NCBI RefSeq assembly: GCF_000423945.1
Contig: NZ_AUIY01000012.1
Coordinates: 62,001 to 126,000, forward strand
Direction of reading: 5' to 3'
Length of the DNA stretch: 64,000 bases
Source: Butyrivibrio sp. XPD2002
Lineage (GTDB): Bacteria > Bacillota > Clostridia > Lachnospirales > Lachnospiraceae
Below, in pieces: positions 53,649-62,327 of the stretch (its first letter is position 1; each line of letters opens with the position of its first letter). The notes beneath the pieces were generated by a model. The model worked only from the letters and a program-made list of their open reading frames with translations, ran no database searches and was not told the origin of the DNA. The translations under genes and the position numbers were made by a program.

Positions 53649-54863
53649 ATGAAATTTAAGGCGTGGATGCAGTCCACTGAGGATTTTTTAATAAGATGGG
53701 TTTCAAGGAAAATCGTGTTCCCTGCCATGTATTTAGCGGGGAGTATGAAGCCGCTTAAGGAAAACAAGGTGGTTTTTCTGGAGCTCAGACTCCTTTCTCT
53801 TTCGAACAATCACAAGGAATTGTATGAGAGACTTACAAGGGACTATGATCTTGATGTTCACTGCATCTTTTTTAAGATAGGAACAGCCAGACGCCGCGAG
53901 ATATATAAGCGCTATGCGCAGTATATCAGAGAGGCAGCAGATGCCAAGTATCTGATTTTCAGCGAGGGTAATGATGTTCATGCCTGTGTATGGAAGAGAA
54001 AAGGTCAGCATCAGCTTAATACCTGGCATGCGGCAGGAGCCTTCAAGAGATTCGGACTTTCCACAGCCAAGAAGCTGTTTGGAGATACTGCAGCAAACAT
54101 GAAAAGATTCCCTTCCCACGGTGATTATGATCTGGTGACTGTAAGTTCTCCGGAGGTTGAGTGGGCTTATATAGAGGCCATGGGTAAGGAGAAACACCCT
54201 GAGTGCATTAAGGCAGTTGGACTTTCAAGAACGGATATCTTTTACAAGGATGGCGAGAAGGCTGCAGCTTTCGAGAGATTCTATCAGCAGTTCCCTGAAG
54301 CAAAGGGAAAGAAGGTAATACTCTATGCACCTACCTTCAGAGGTAAGACTGTTGGCGCAGAGACACCTGATAAGCTCTCTGTACAGAAGTTTTATGAAAA
54401 GTTCCACGAGGACTATGTTCTTGTGTTTAAGCATCATCCTATCGTTCATAAGAGACCTGCGGTACCGGAGGAATACAGCACCTTTGCTAAGGATTTATCC
54501 GATACCATGACGATTGAGGATCTCTTATTTGTAAGTGACATCTGCATAAGCGATTATTCATCCCTTATATATGAGTATTCTCTTTTTGAGAAGCCGATGA
54601 TCTTCTTTGCTTATGATCTGGATGATTACTTTGACTGGAGAGGCTTTTATTATAATTATGATGAGCTCACACCGGGCCCTGTATATAAGACAAATGAAGA
54701 GATCATCGATTATATCGAGCACATCGATGAGAGATTCGACAGGGAAGAGGTAAGGAAGTTTAAGGAGCGGTTTATGAGTGCGTGCGATGGCCATGCCACT
54801 GACCGCATAATGGAGATGTTCTTTGAGCCATCACTTGAAAAGTACAAAAAGAAAGATAAATAA
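53649..54863 (+). CDS. CDP-glycerol glycerophosphotransferase, TagB/TagF type (404 aa)
   Basis: Membrane-associated enzyme that moves glycerol-phosphate (or ribitol-phosphate) from its CDP donor. Motifs of the family are KVILYAPTFRG, FKHHPIVH (catalytic-site His), DICISDYSSLIYEYSLFEKPMIFF and YDELTPGPV, with the C-terminal FMSACDGHATDRI. Length is single-domain. Its stop shares one base with the start of an LtaS-like gene, and a larger TagF-like gene follows that. No TagD/TarD-type CDP-glycerol synthase was seen in the window. Confidence 0.93.
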   Translation: MKFKAWMQSTEDFLIRWVSRKIVFPAMYLAGSMKPLKENKVVFLELRLLSLSNNHKELYERLTRDYDLDVHCIFFKIGTARRREIYKRYAQYIREAADAKYLIFSEGNDVHACVWKRKGQHQLNTWHAAGAFKRFGLSTAKKLFGDTAANMKRFPSHGDYDLVTVSSPEVEWAYIEAMGKEKHPECIKAVGLSRTDIFYKDGEKAAAFERFYQQFPEAKGKKVILYAPTFRGKTVGAETPDKLSVQKFYEKFHEDYVLVFKHHPIVHKRPAVPEEYSTFAKDLSDTMTIEDLLFVSDICISDYSSLIYEYSLFEKPMIFFAYDLDDYFDWRGFYYNYDELTPGPVYKTNEEIIDYIEHIDERFDREEVRKFKERFMSACDGHATDRIMEMFFEPSLEKYKKKDK

Positions 54864-56860
54864 TGACTGGAAATAAGATTTTCAAAACTATATATCTGAT
54901 ATTTGCGGCGGTTGTTACAGCTGTTGGACTGAGCCTTGTTACCGATTACACAGGAAAAAGATACATTGCTCTTACAGCATGTTTTCTCGCTTTTGCCTTT
55001 GTTTTTCCTTTTATCAGCGAAAAGACAAGGGGAATGCTTGATAAGTGGCCAAGATATGTGCTGCTTTTGATTTTCCCTTTTGTCTGCTATTTTCTTACTG
55101 AGTGTGCACTTGATACATCTTATTCGATATTTGGAAGTAAGCTCAAGGCGATAGTTGGTAATTACGGACTTTATGCACTTATTTTGTGGTCCATTTACTC
55201 GTTTACGTTATCTCTCAGATGGTCTGTTTTTCTGACAGGTGTTTTGTCCGGAATGTTTGGAGTTGTTAATTATTATGTTATCAAGTTCAGACAGATTCCG
55301 ATTCTGGCAGGAGACATTGCAACTACAGGTACAGCGCTTAATGTTGCCAGTGATTATGAGTACTCATACACCATAAAGCAGTTCATGATGATCGCCTTTC
55401 TTCTGGCATGTACAGCGTTCCTCCTGTTCTACAGATCCGGTGAGGAAAAGAGAAGAGATGTGCGTTTCAGACTTATCGTGGCAGGTCTTGGTGTGATGGT
55501 ACTTTGCGGATCGGTTTATACACTTGGAGCAACAGATTTTCTTAGAAACCATGGTATTTCAATAAATACCTTCATGCCTATAAAGTCCTATAGGAATAAT
55601 GGCGGACTGCTCACCTTTACAAGAAGTATTCGCACAATGGTAATTGATAAGCCCAGGAACTATAGCGTAGATACAATAACAGAGCTTCAGCATACCTACA
55701 GCTCAGACTCAGTTACAGGGGACAGCGAGGCTAAGAGACCCAATGTTATCGTGGTTATGGACGAGGCTTTTGCGGATCTTCAGGATGTGGGAGAGCTTCA
55801 TACTGACAAGGAAGTGATGCCCTTCTACGACAGCCTTACAGAGAATGCTATTAAGGGTAGAAGCTATGTATCAGTATTTGGCGGACAGACAGCGAACACT
55901 GAGTACGAGTTTTTGAGTGGTGATTCTAAGGCGTTCCTTCCTGCGGGAACAACGCCCTATCAGCTTTATATAAAGAGCTTCATACCGACACTTACCCAGA
56001 ACATGATCCTGGATAATTACAGCGGTATCCTGGCTCTCCATCCCTATAAGGCCAGCGGTTATAACAGGCAGAATGTATATCCCTACATGGGATTTTCAAG
56101 ATTTATCACGATTGATGATTTCTCAGAGGATAATCATACTATTGGCGGACATATTGATGACAAAGAGGATTTTAAAAGGATAATCGAGGAATACGAGGCT
56201 GCTAAGGCAAAGAGCAATGAGCCCTTCTATATCTTCAATGTTACAATGCAGAATCACAGCCCCTATGAGGGGGAATGGGAAAACCTTCCTGATGAGATAG
56301 ATATCCTTGATGATAATCTTCAGCAGGACGGAGTGGAGAACTATCTCAATCTGATTCATGAGAGTGATGATGCTCTTAGGGAGCTGGTTGAATACTTCGA
56401 GAAAACAGATGATCCCACGGTAATCGTATATTTCGGAGATCATGAGCCTGGATTATCGGATGAGTTTTATAATGAGCTTCTAGGAACAGATAAGAGCAGC
56501 TTAAAGGGACTTGATCAGATGAACCTCTATCATACAAAGTTCCTCATCTGGGCTAACTATGATATACCTGAAGAAAATTATAATTTTGAGGACGGAATAA
56601 GCATTAATTACGTTCAGTCAGTTATGCTTGATGCCTGTGGAATGAAGAAGAGCGGTTACAATAAGTACCTTCTTGACCTTATGAAGGATGTTCCGATAAT
56701 CAATGCGAACGGTTACGTTGGTGCTGATGGTAAGTTCTATGAGGTGGATGATAAGACATCACCTTATTATGATCAGATAAATGTGTATAACACACTTTGC
56801 TACAACCATCTTTTTGATAAGAAGAACCGGGTTGATTCGTTCTTTGAGTATGGGGAGTGA
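54863..56860 (+). CDS. LtaS-like phosphoglycerol transferase, no GDPD domain (665 aa)
   Basis: Paralogue of the N-terminal two thirds of the protein at 41339. Five membrane helices (about 5-220, with VTDYTGKRYIAL), then the extracellular sulfatase-fold domain: NVIVVMDEAFADL, catalytic Thr343 in GGQTANTEYE, FGDHEPG. Both paralogues share QIPILAGDIATTGTALNVA and the tail YNHLFDKKNRVDSFFEY, after which this one ends while the other continues into GDPD. Expected to act on polyprenyl- or lipid-linked glycerophosphate outside the cell. Flanked on both sides by TagF-type genes. Confidence 0.9.
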   Translation: MTGNKIFKTIYLIFAAVVTAVGLSLVTDYTGKRYIALTACFLAFAFVFPFISEKTRGMLDKWPRYVLLLIFPFVCYFLTECALDTSYSIFGSKLKAIVGNYGLYALILWSIYSFTLSLRWSVFLTGVLSGMFGVVNYYVIKFRQIPILAGDIATTGTALNVASDYEYSYTIKQFMMIAFLLACTAFLLFYRSGEEKRRDVRFRLIVAGLGVMVLCGSVYTLGATDFLRNHGISINTFMPIKSYRNNGGLLTFTRSIRTMVIDKPRNYSVDTITELQHTYSSDSVTGDSEAKRPNVIVVMDEAFADLQDVGELHTDKEVMPFYDSLTENAIKGRSYVSVFGGQTANTEYEFLSGDSKAFLPAGTTPYQLYIKSFIPTLTQNMILDNYSGILALHPYKASGYNRQNVYPYMGFSRFITIDDFSEDNHTIGGHIDDKEDFKRIIEEYEAAKAKSNEPFYIFNVTMQNHSPYEGEWENLPDEIDILDDNLQQDGVENYLNLIHESDDALRELVEYFEKTDDPTVIVYFGDHEPGLSDEFYNELLGTDKSSLKGLDQMNLYHTKFLIWANYDIPEENYNFEDGISINYVQSVMLDACGMKKSGYNKYLLDLMKDVPIINANGYVGADGKFYEVDDKTSPYYDQINVYNTLCYNHLFDKKNRVDSFFEYGE

Positions 56861-56869
56861 TAAGCGCGA

Positions 56870-59335
56870 ATGAGTTTTTTTGATAACAGGCATGTAAAAG
56901 GAGGCAGCTTTAAGAGCTCAGCCTCAGCAAATACCAGTCTGTCGGCTAATTTCAACAGGATTCTTACAAGGAAGATTATCTTTCCGATAATCTATCATTT
57001 TCATGCATTAAAACCTATAAAGGATGACAAGGTAATTTTCCTTGAAATCAGATTTGGAGAGCTCACTGATAGCTACAGGGAGCTCTTTAACTATCTGGTA
57101 AGAGGATATGAGATGGATATCCACTGTCATTTTTTGCGTCAGGGCTTTGTGAATAACAGACAGGAGCTGAAACGACAGATTGATTTCCTGAAGGATGCTG
57201 CAACCGCACGTTATCTTATATTTAACGATAGCAGCGATACACAGGGTTCTTTCAAAGCCAGGAGAGGAACGCATGTTATGAATGTATGGCATGCGGCAGG
57301 TGCGTTCAAGAAGTTTGGTAACAGCACTGCTGACAAGCTCTATAATGATGGTAAGAAGGGAGTAGTTTATAAGCTCCATCAGAATTACGATCTGGTTACT
57401 GTATCAAGCCCTGAGATAGAGTGGGCTTATGCAGAGGCTATGGGGCTGAATTCATCTTGTGTAAAGGGTGTAGGAATTTCAAGATCAGATGTTTTTTATA
57501 GGGAGGACTTTAAGGCCGTAGCCTTTGAACATCTGTATGATGTGATGCCTTCTGCTAAAGGAAAGAAGGTTATTCTCTATGCACCTACCTTCAGAGGTAT
57601 TCCCAGAAATGCCGTAACGCCAGATATGTTTGAGGTGCGTAAGTTCTATGAGCACTTTAAGGATGAATATGTGCTTTTGTTTAAGCATCATCCTCTTGTA
57701 AAGAATAAGCCTCAGGTACCGTCTGAGTTTGCAGGCTTTGCTGCGGATATGACCGACAGCATGAATATCGATGAACTGCTTTGTGTGACAGATATCTGTA
57801 TTACGGATTATTCTTCGCTTATTTTCGAATATTCAATATTTGAAAAGCCAATGTTATTTTTTGCCTATGACCTTGCTAATTATTTTGACTGGAGAGGGTT
57901 CTACTATAACTTCGAGGAGCTTACGCCGGGGCCTGTGTGCTTTACCAATGCTGAGATGATTGAGTACATCGAGCATGTGGATGAGAGGTTTGATAAGAAT
58001 AAGGTTCATGAGTTCAGAGAGAGATTCATGAGCGGCTGTGACGGTCATGCTACTGAAAGAATAACAGCTGAATTCTTTGGAGACAGGATAGATAAGTATA
58101 AGAGACCTGAGCCTATTGAGGGTGATTTCTGTGATCTTCCGGAGGTTAAGAGACTCTTTAGTGCGGAAGCTAAGCGCATAGATGAGATGGAAAAGCTCAG
58201 GAAGAAAGCTAAGAGTGCTTATGATTCCGGAAAAAGAAGACCGGTGGCTACAGGCAGAGTGGTATTCCTTGGTGATGAGAATTCTGATTGGGATGCTTTC
58301 CTTGGAGTTCAGAAAATCCTGGAAGAAGAGACGAAAAATACCGGTAAGCATTTTGAGATAATAGCTGATATTAAATATAACAGCGACAATATTAAGGAGT
58401 TTTGCGAAAAGCTCGCAGTAGCTGAGAGAATTTACTGCGCAGGAGAGCCTTACATTCTGAGAATGCTTGATGTAAGGGAAGAAACTAAGGTTATACAGAT
58501 AAGCCCTGAGCTCAGGCCTGCATATCCCATGTGGGGAGCATCTAAAGAGGCTCGAAGTGGCTATAAGGTAAGAGAGAGCAGACTTTTCCCTGTAAAGACA
58601 GAGTACGATGTTGTGTATGGCAGTACCAAGGAGGAAGAGGAGCTTTGGAAAAGGAATTATAAGCTTAAGAATGGCGGAATAGTAACAAATGATATCAATC
58701 CTGCACTCCTGATGCTAAAGGATGATAATTACAAGGCTGAAGCTAAGAACAGACTTCTTAGCATGATTCCTTACACAAGGGATAAGAAGATTATCGCATT
58801 TATCTGTAAGGACAGAGAGCAGCTTGGTCACCATCTTGGCAGACTTTTGACAAAGATGCATGAGGACTTTGCAAGAACCCATGTATGCGTATGTATGGCT
58901 GTAGACGGGGCTCCCGGAAGTACGGTTGCAATTCCTGATTACCTTGAGGGCTTTGCCTTTGATCCCAGAAGGAGTCTTTCTGAGATGATAGCGATGAAGA
59001 GTGCTGCCGGTGCAGATGCTGAGAAGCTTCAGATGTCAGAAGGAAATTCTGAAGATAGAGGAGCTCTTTCTTCAGAATCTGGTAAGCAGGTTGATTATAA
59101 GAATATGGCACCTCTTTCTGTGAACGAGCTTATTTCAGTAGCAGATGTTGTGGTTACGGATTATTGCACCAGAGCGCTCGCGGCAGAGACCGCAGGTAAG
59201 CCGCTTTTCCTGTGGATGCCTGACAGAATAGGCTATGGAAGGGCTCAGGAGGCATATATTGATCTTGCGAAGGAGCTCTCTCAGGTATTGGCAGCATCTG
59301 ATGAGGATTTGATAGACAGATTGATAAGTGTATGA
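56870..59335 (+). CDS. TagF-like glycerophosphotransferase with a second, degenerate C-terminal domain (821 aa)
   Basis: Residues about 30-410 closely follow the TagB/F protein at 53649: KVILYAPTFRG, LFKHHPLV, DICITDYSSLIFEYSIFEKPMLFF and FMSGCDGHATERI. After a charged linker, residues about 458-821 repeat the GT-B outline in weak form: VVFLGDENSDWD, YDVVYGSTKEEEELWK, KKIIAFICKDREQLGHHLG, and ADVVVTDYCTRALAAETAGKPLFLW. The last matches the donor-site motif of the first domain, but no HHP-type motif is visible. The second half is probably a non-catalytic or altered duplicate. N-terminal start has a weak ribosome site. Confidence 0.88.
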   Translation: MSFFDNRHVKGGSFKSSASANTSLSANFNRILTRKIIFPIIYHFHALKPIKDDKVIFLEIRFGELTDSYRELFNYLVRGYEMDIHCHFLRQGFVNNRQELKRQIDFLKDAATARYLIFNDSSDTQGSFKARRGTHVMNVWHAAGAFKKFGNSTADKLYNDGKKGVVYKLHQNYDLVTVSSPEIEWAYAEAMGLNSSCVKGVGISRSDVFYREDFKAVAFEHLYDVMPSAKGKKVILYAPTFRGIPRNAVTPDMFEVRKFYEHFKDEYVLLFKHHPLVKNKPQVPSEFAGFAADMTDSMNIDELLCVTDICITDYSSLIFEYSIFEKPMLFFAYDLANYFDWRGFYYNFEELTPGPVCFTNAEMIEYIEHVDERFDKNKVHEFRERFMSGCDGHATERITAEFFGDRIDKYKRPEPIEGDFCDLPEVKRLFSAEAKRIDEMEKLRKKAKSAYDSGKRRPVATGRVVFLGDENSDWDAFLGVQKILEEETKNTGKHFEIIADIKYNSDNIKEFCEKLAVAERIYCAGEPYILRMLDVREETKVIQISPELRPAYPMWGASKEARSGYKVRESRLFPVKTEYDVVYGSTKEEEELWKRNYKLKNGGIVTNDINPALLMLKDDNYKAEAKNRLLSMIPYTRDKKIIAFICKDREQLGHHLGRLLTKMHEDFARTHVCVCMAVDGAPGSTVAIPDYLEGFAFDPRRSLSEMIAMKSAAGADAEKLQMSEGNSEDRGALSSESGKQVDYKNMAPLSVNELISVADVVVTDYCTRALAAETAGKPLFLWMPDRIGYGRAQEAYIDLAKELSQVLAASDEDLIDRLISV

Positions 59336-59342
59336 GTGCTCG

Positions 59343-59372
59343 TTGACAAAAGTTATTAAAAGTTATTAAAAT
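59343..59372 (+). promoter_or_regulatory. Promoter embedded in the TTATTAAA repeats
   Basis: A perfect TTGACA (59343-59348), an 18-base spacer and TAAAAT (59367-59372). The first two repeat copies lie in the spacer and -10 region and the others in the leader, so a protein bound to the repeats would block or bend the promoter. Confidence 0.6.
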
Positions 59373-59438
59373 AAAGAAAAGTTATTAAAACTTATTAAAA
59401 GTTATTAAAGTATCCAAAAGTTATTAAAACTTATTAAA
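59352..59438 (+). repeat. Seven phased direct repeats (G/C)TTATTAAA
   Basis: Copies start at 59352, 59362, 59381, 59391, 59401, 59420 and 59430. Steps are 10, 19, 10, 10, 19 and 10 bases, close to one or two helical turns, so the sites face the same side of the DNA. Five copies start with G and two with C. They overlap the promoter and leader of the AAA ATPase gene. Layout resembles an iteron or operator array; the binder is unknown, but the ATPase has a C-terminal winged helix and is the natural candidate. Confidence 0.95.
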
Positions 59439-59454
59439 GTTGGAGAGCGAGTAC

Positions 59455-60501
59455 ATGGCTAGTGAGAATATAAAGGATAACCCATTCAACATCAATTTTG
59501 GTAAGGAGCCTTCGCGTATGATATCCAGAGAGGCTCAGATTTATGAGGTTGTAGATACATTTAATTCTGTTACTCCTTCATCTCAGGTATATGTGATTAC
59601 AGGTGTGCGCGGATCTGGGAAAACAGTGACCATGACTACTATTTCGTCTGCGCTGTCAAAGTCAAAAAAATGGATTGTGATAAATCTTAATCCTACAAGA
59701 GATTTGCTGGTAGGTCTTGCTGCCAATTTGTATGAGCATCCTCTTATAAAGCCCGCTTTTATAAAAGCGGATTTGAACTTTTCGTTTGTTGTTGGGGCTT
59801 CTATTTCATCAGATGGACCGGCTGAAGATGTCGAAGTTCAGCTTAGAAAAATGTTTAAGATTATTAAAGCAGCCCATCTTAAGGTTTTGATAGCAATAGA
59901 TGAAGTAACTAACAATAATAATTTAAAAGTTTTTTCAAGCGCATTTCAAATATTTATGCGAGAGAATTATCCTATCTTTCTTTTGATGACTGGATTATAT
60001 GAGAATATAAAATCACTGCAGAATGAGAAAGCTCTGACATTTTTGTATAGAGCTCCCAAAATAGAGTTAAAGCCACTTGGAATTAAGGCTATGTCAAACA
60101 ATTATCGAGAAGTGTTTGATATTCCTGAGGATGAAGCAGATGATATGGCGAAATTTACTTGTGGTTATTCCTATGCTTTTCAGGTTCTTGGATATCTCAG
60201 ATTTAAATATAAGATGCAATTAACAGAGCTGATACCATATTTCGACGAGATTATGGAAGAATATGCTTACGAAAAAATATGGTCAGAGCTCTCTGAAAAA
60301 GATAAAACCGTGCTCTTAATATTGGCAAAAAACGGAAAAACTAAGGTTGCCAGGATTCAGATGGAGGCAAATCTTACTTCGAGTTCTTTTTCAACATATA
60401 GAAGGAGACTTGGTAAGGCTGGTCTAATAAATACAGCTGAATATGGTTACTGTAGCCTGACACTTCCCAGATTCGGAGATATCATAAGGGCTTGGGAATA
60501 A
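59455..60501 (+). CDS. Stand-alone AAA ATPase with C-terminal winged helix (348 aa)
   Basis: Begins with NPFNINFGKEPSRMISRE, the N-terminal signature of an uncharacterised AAA family. Walker A GVRGSGKT is at about 46-53, Walker B KVLIAIDEVTNN (hhhhDE) at about 140, sensor-1-like LLMTGL and a possible Arg finger in FLYRAPK follow, then a winged helix (KTKVARIQMEANLTSSSFSTYRRRL split over about 290-335). Layout recalls Orc/Cdc6- and TniB-like ATPases, but the role is unknown. Start is ATG 59455 with GGAGAG 7 bases ahead; an in-frame TTG at 59440 has none. It has its own promoter and repeats and is AT-richer than neighbours, hence an insert in the polysaccharide locus. No toxin, nuclease or transposase accompanies it. 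Confidence 0.85.
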   Translation: MASENIKDNPFNINFGKEPSRMISREAQIYEVVDTFNSVTPSSQVYVITGVRGSGKTVTMTTISSALSKSKKWIVINLNPTRDLLVGLAANLYEHPLIKPAFIKADLNFSFVVGASISSDGPAEDVEVQLRKMFKIIKAAHLKVLIAIDEVTNNNNLKVFSSAFQIFMRENYPIFLLMTGLYENIKSLQNEKALTFLYRAPKIELKPLGIKAMSNNYREVFDIPEDEADDMAKFTCGYSYAFQVLGYLRFKYKMQLTELIPYFDEIMEEYAYEKIWSELSEKDKTVLLILAKNGKTKVARIQMEANLTSSSFSTYRRRLGKAGLINTAEYGYCSLTLPRFGDIIRAWE

Positions 60502-60506
60502 CAAAT

Positions 60507-62291
60507 ATGAATATTACAAATGAATCTAAAAAATATCCATATACAGCTATGGACTATATTAACATTCTGGTGTTGGTCTTGATTTTTTTTGCCATTGTAA
60601 TACGTTCACTATTTAGCTTTTGTCAGTCTGACGAAAGCTTTTATATAGCTTTAGCGCACAGGTTCTGGTTGGGGGATTGCCCTATTGCGGATGAGTGGCA
60701 TCCTGCTCAGCTTATAGGTGTTATTCTGCTGCCATTTTATTCAGCATTTAAAATGCTTGTCCCTTCGGGAACCGGTGTCATGCTTTATTTTCGCATTCTA
60801 CAGAATATAAGCTCATTATTATGTGCAATTCTTGTTTATACTAATCTGCGCCGTTTTCAAAAGAAATGGTGGACGCTTATTTGTGCTGTCCTGGTTCTTG
60901 TATTTGCCAGAGAAAACATACTTGGAATGAGCTATTATCATCTGTTTGCCATGTCTGCAGTGGTGATAGGAACATGCTTTTGCGTGATAGCAGAAACAGA
61001 TGACGCCATAATTCAGAATTCAAGGATAGTATATATAGGTATATGCTGCGTTATCGGAACTCTGTGTATGCCCTTTTTTATTTTTGGATTTCTAGGTATT
61101 TCCATACTACTTATTGCTATTCATAAACGAATAATTGATAAAAAAAGATTTTATTTCAGTTATCTGCTGAGTCTTTTTTTGATGTCTGTATATCCATCCG
61201 TTATCATTATCCGCGGAATGCTTAAGGATACATTCATGAAATCCCTTCCGTATATTTTCTCTGATCCCGAGCATCTCAGAAGAATGCCTTTTTTCACGAT
61301 GCCTATGCATCAGATTATAAAAAAGTCATTTTATATGGAAGCAGGTAGCGAAAACATCTTGCTTATTGTGATATTCTTTTTTATGGTAATACTGTCAATT
61401 ATCAGCTTATTCATGAAGGGAAGACACGACTGGGTTTATGTAGTAGAGATACTGCTATTTTGCCTGGTAATTATTGAGAGAAGAAGATTGTGCCTTGATA
61501 GACAGTGGAGTACATTTAGTATCTTTATTCCCTGGAGTATACCGCTTGTTATTTGTTCTATAAAGAAGGCAAAACATAAGATACCACTGTTTTTGTATCT
61601 GTATGGATTTATCTGCTCTGTTTTATTTAACTTGGGAAGTGATGCTCCCAGTTCATTTACGGTAGGAGCACTTACAGTTTCAATGGCCACGGTTATGGCA
61701 CTTGGAATTCTTGTAGATAGCTTGGAGCTTCAGATAAATCCCGGGACTAAAAGGATTTTATATACTGCTACGCTGGTCGCTTTCCTTTTTGCTTCTTCAC
61801 CCATACTGGTTACCAGAATACTGGGGGTTTATCGTGATGATGAATTACAGAATCTTACTGAAAGAATTGATAGGGGACCTGCAGCCGGTCTCTATACCAG
61901 CCCGGAGCATAAAGCTCAGTATTATGAGGTGTGCAGAACCCTTGATAATCTGCAAAAGAGAGAGCCAGAGGGAAAGGTTCTGTATTCTAAAGTTCTTCCC
62001 TGGGCATATTTTTATACGGACTATCAGTTTGGAGCACCTTCTCCCTGGAGAAACCGTATATCCAGTAGACATTTGGTGAAATATTATGAAATTCAGCCTG
62101 AGAAGAAGCCGGATATAGTTGTTGTTTTTAATCCTGATATAGGAAAATATGAAGAATCAAAGTATGACAGTATCATTAGAAAGAAGAGACCAAACAAAAA
62201 CAAACGGTTTGGTCGATTTTACAAAGAATTAAAGAATGACTACAAAATGGAACGTACAGAGTGTGCTACTATTTATATAAAAAATAAGTAA
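60507..62291 (+). CDS. Polytopic membrane protein, probable GT-C-like glycosyltransferase (594 aa)
   Basis: About eleven membrane helices over the first 450 residues, then a soluble C-terminal domain of about 130 residues. After helix 1 comes a loop with SFCQSDESFYIALAHRFWLGD, similar in place to the acidic catalytic loop of GT-C enzymes, and DEWHPAQLIGVILLPFY follows. The C-terminal part (KVLYSKVLPWAYFYTDYQFGAPSPW) resembles the outer domain of polyprenyl-sugar-using transferases. The family was not identified by eye. ATG at 60507 is preferred (GGGA upstream, no overlap) over TTG at 60492. Lower GC than the locus average. Confidence 0.75.
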   Translation: MNITNESKKYPYTAMDYINILVLVLIFFAIVIRSLFSFCQSDESFYIALAHRFWLGDCPIADEWHPAQLIGVILLPFYSAFKMLVPSGTGVMLYFRILQNISSLLCAILVYTNLRRFQKKWWTLICAVLVLVFARENILGMSYYHLFAMSAVVIGTCFCVIAETDDAIIQNSRIVYIGICCVIGTLCMPFFIFGFLGISILLIAIHKRIIDKKRFYFSYLLSLFLMSVYPSVIIIRGMLKDTFMKSLPYIFSDPEHLRRMPFFTMPMHQIIKKSFYMEAGSENILLIVIFFFMVILSIISLFMKGRHDWVYVVEILLFCLVIIERRRLCLDRQWSTFSIFIPWSIPLVICSIKKAKHKIPLFLYLYGFICSVLFNLGSDAPSSFTVGALTVSMATVMALGILVDSLELQINPGTKRILYTATLVAFLFASSPILVTRILGVYRDDELQNLTERIDRGPAAGLYTSPEHKAQYYEVCRTLDNLQKREPEGKVLYSKVLPWAYFYTDYQFGAPSPWRNRISSRHLVKYYEIQPEKKPDIVVVFNPDIGKYEESKYDSIIRKKRPNKNKRFGRFYKELKNDYKMERTECATIYIKNK

Positions 62292-62327
62292 ATGGGATAA
62301 TTCAGATAAGGTAATTAAACAATTATT

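Noticed and set aside
59352-59438. CRISPR array
   Set aside because: Repeat units are only 9 bases with 1-10 base gaps and no unique spacers; this is an operator/iteron-like array.
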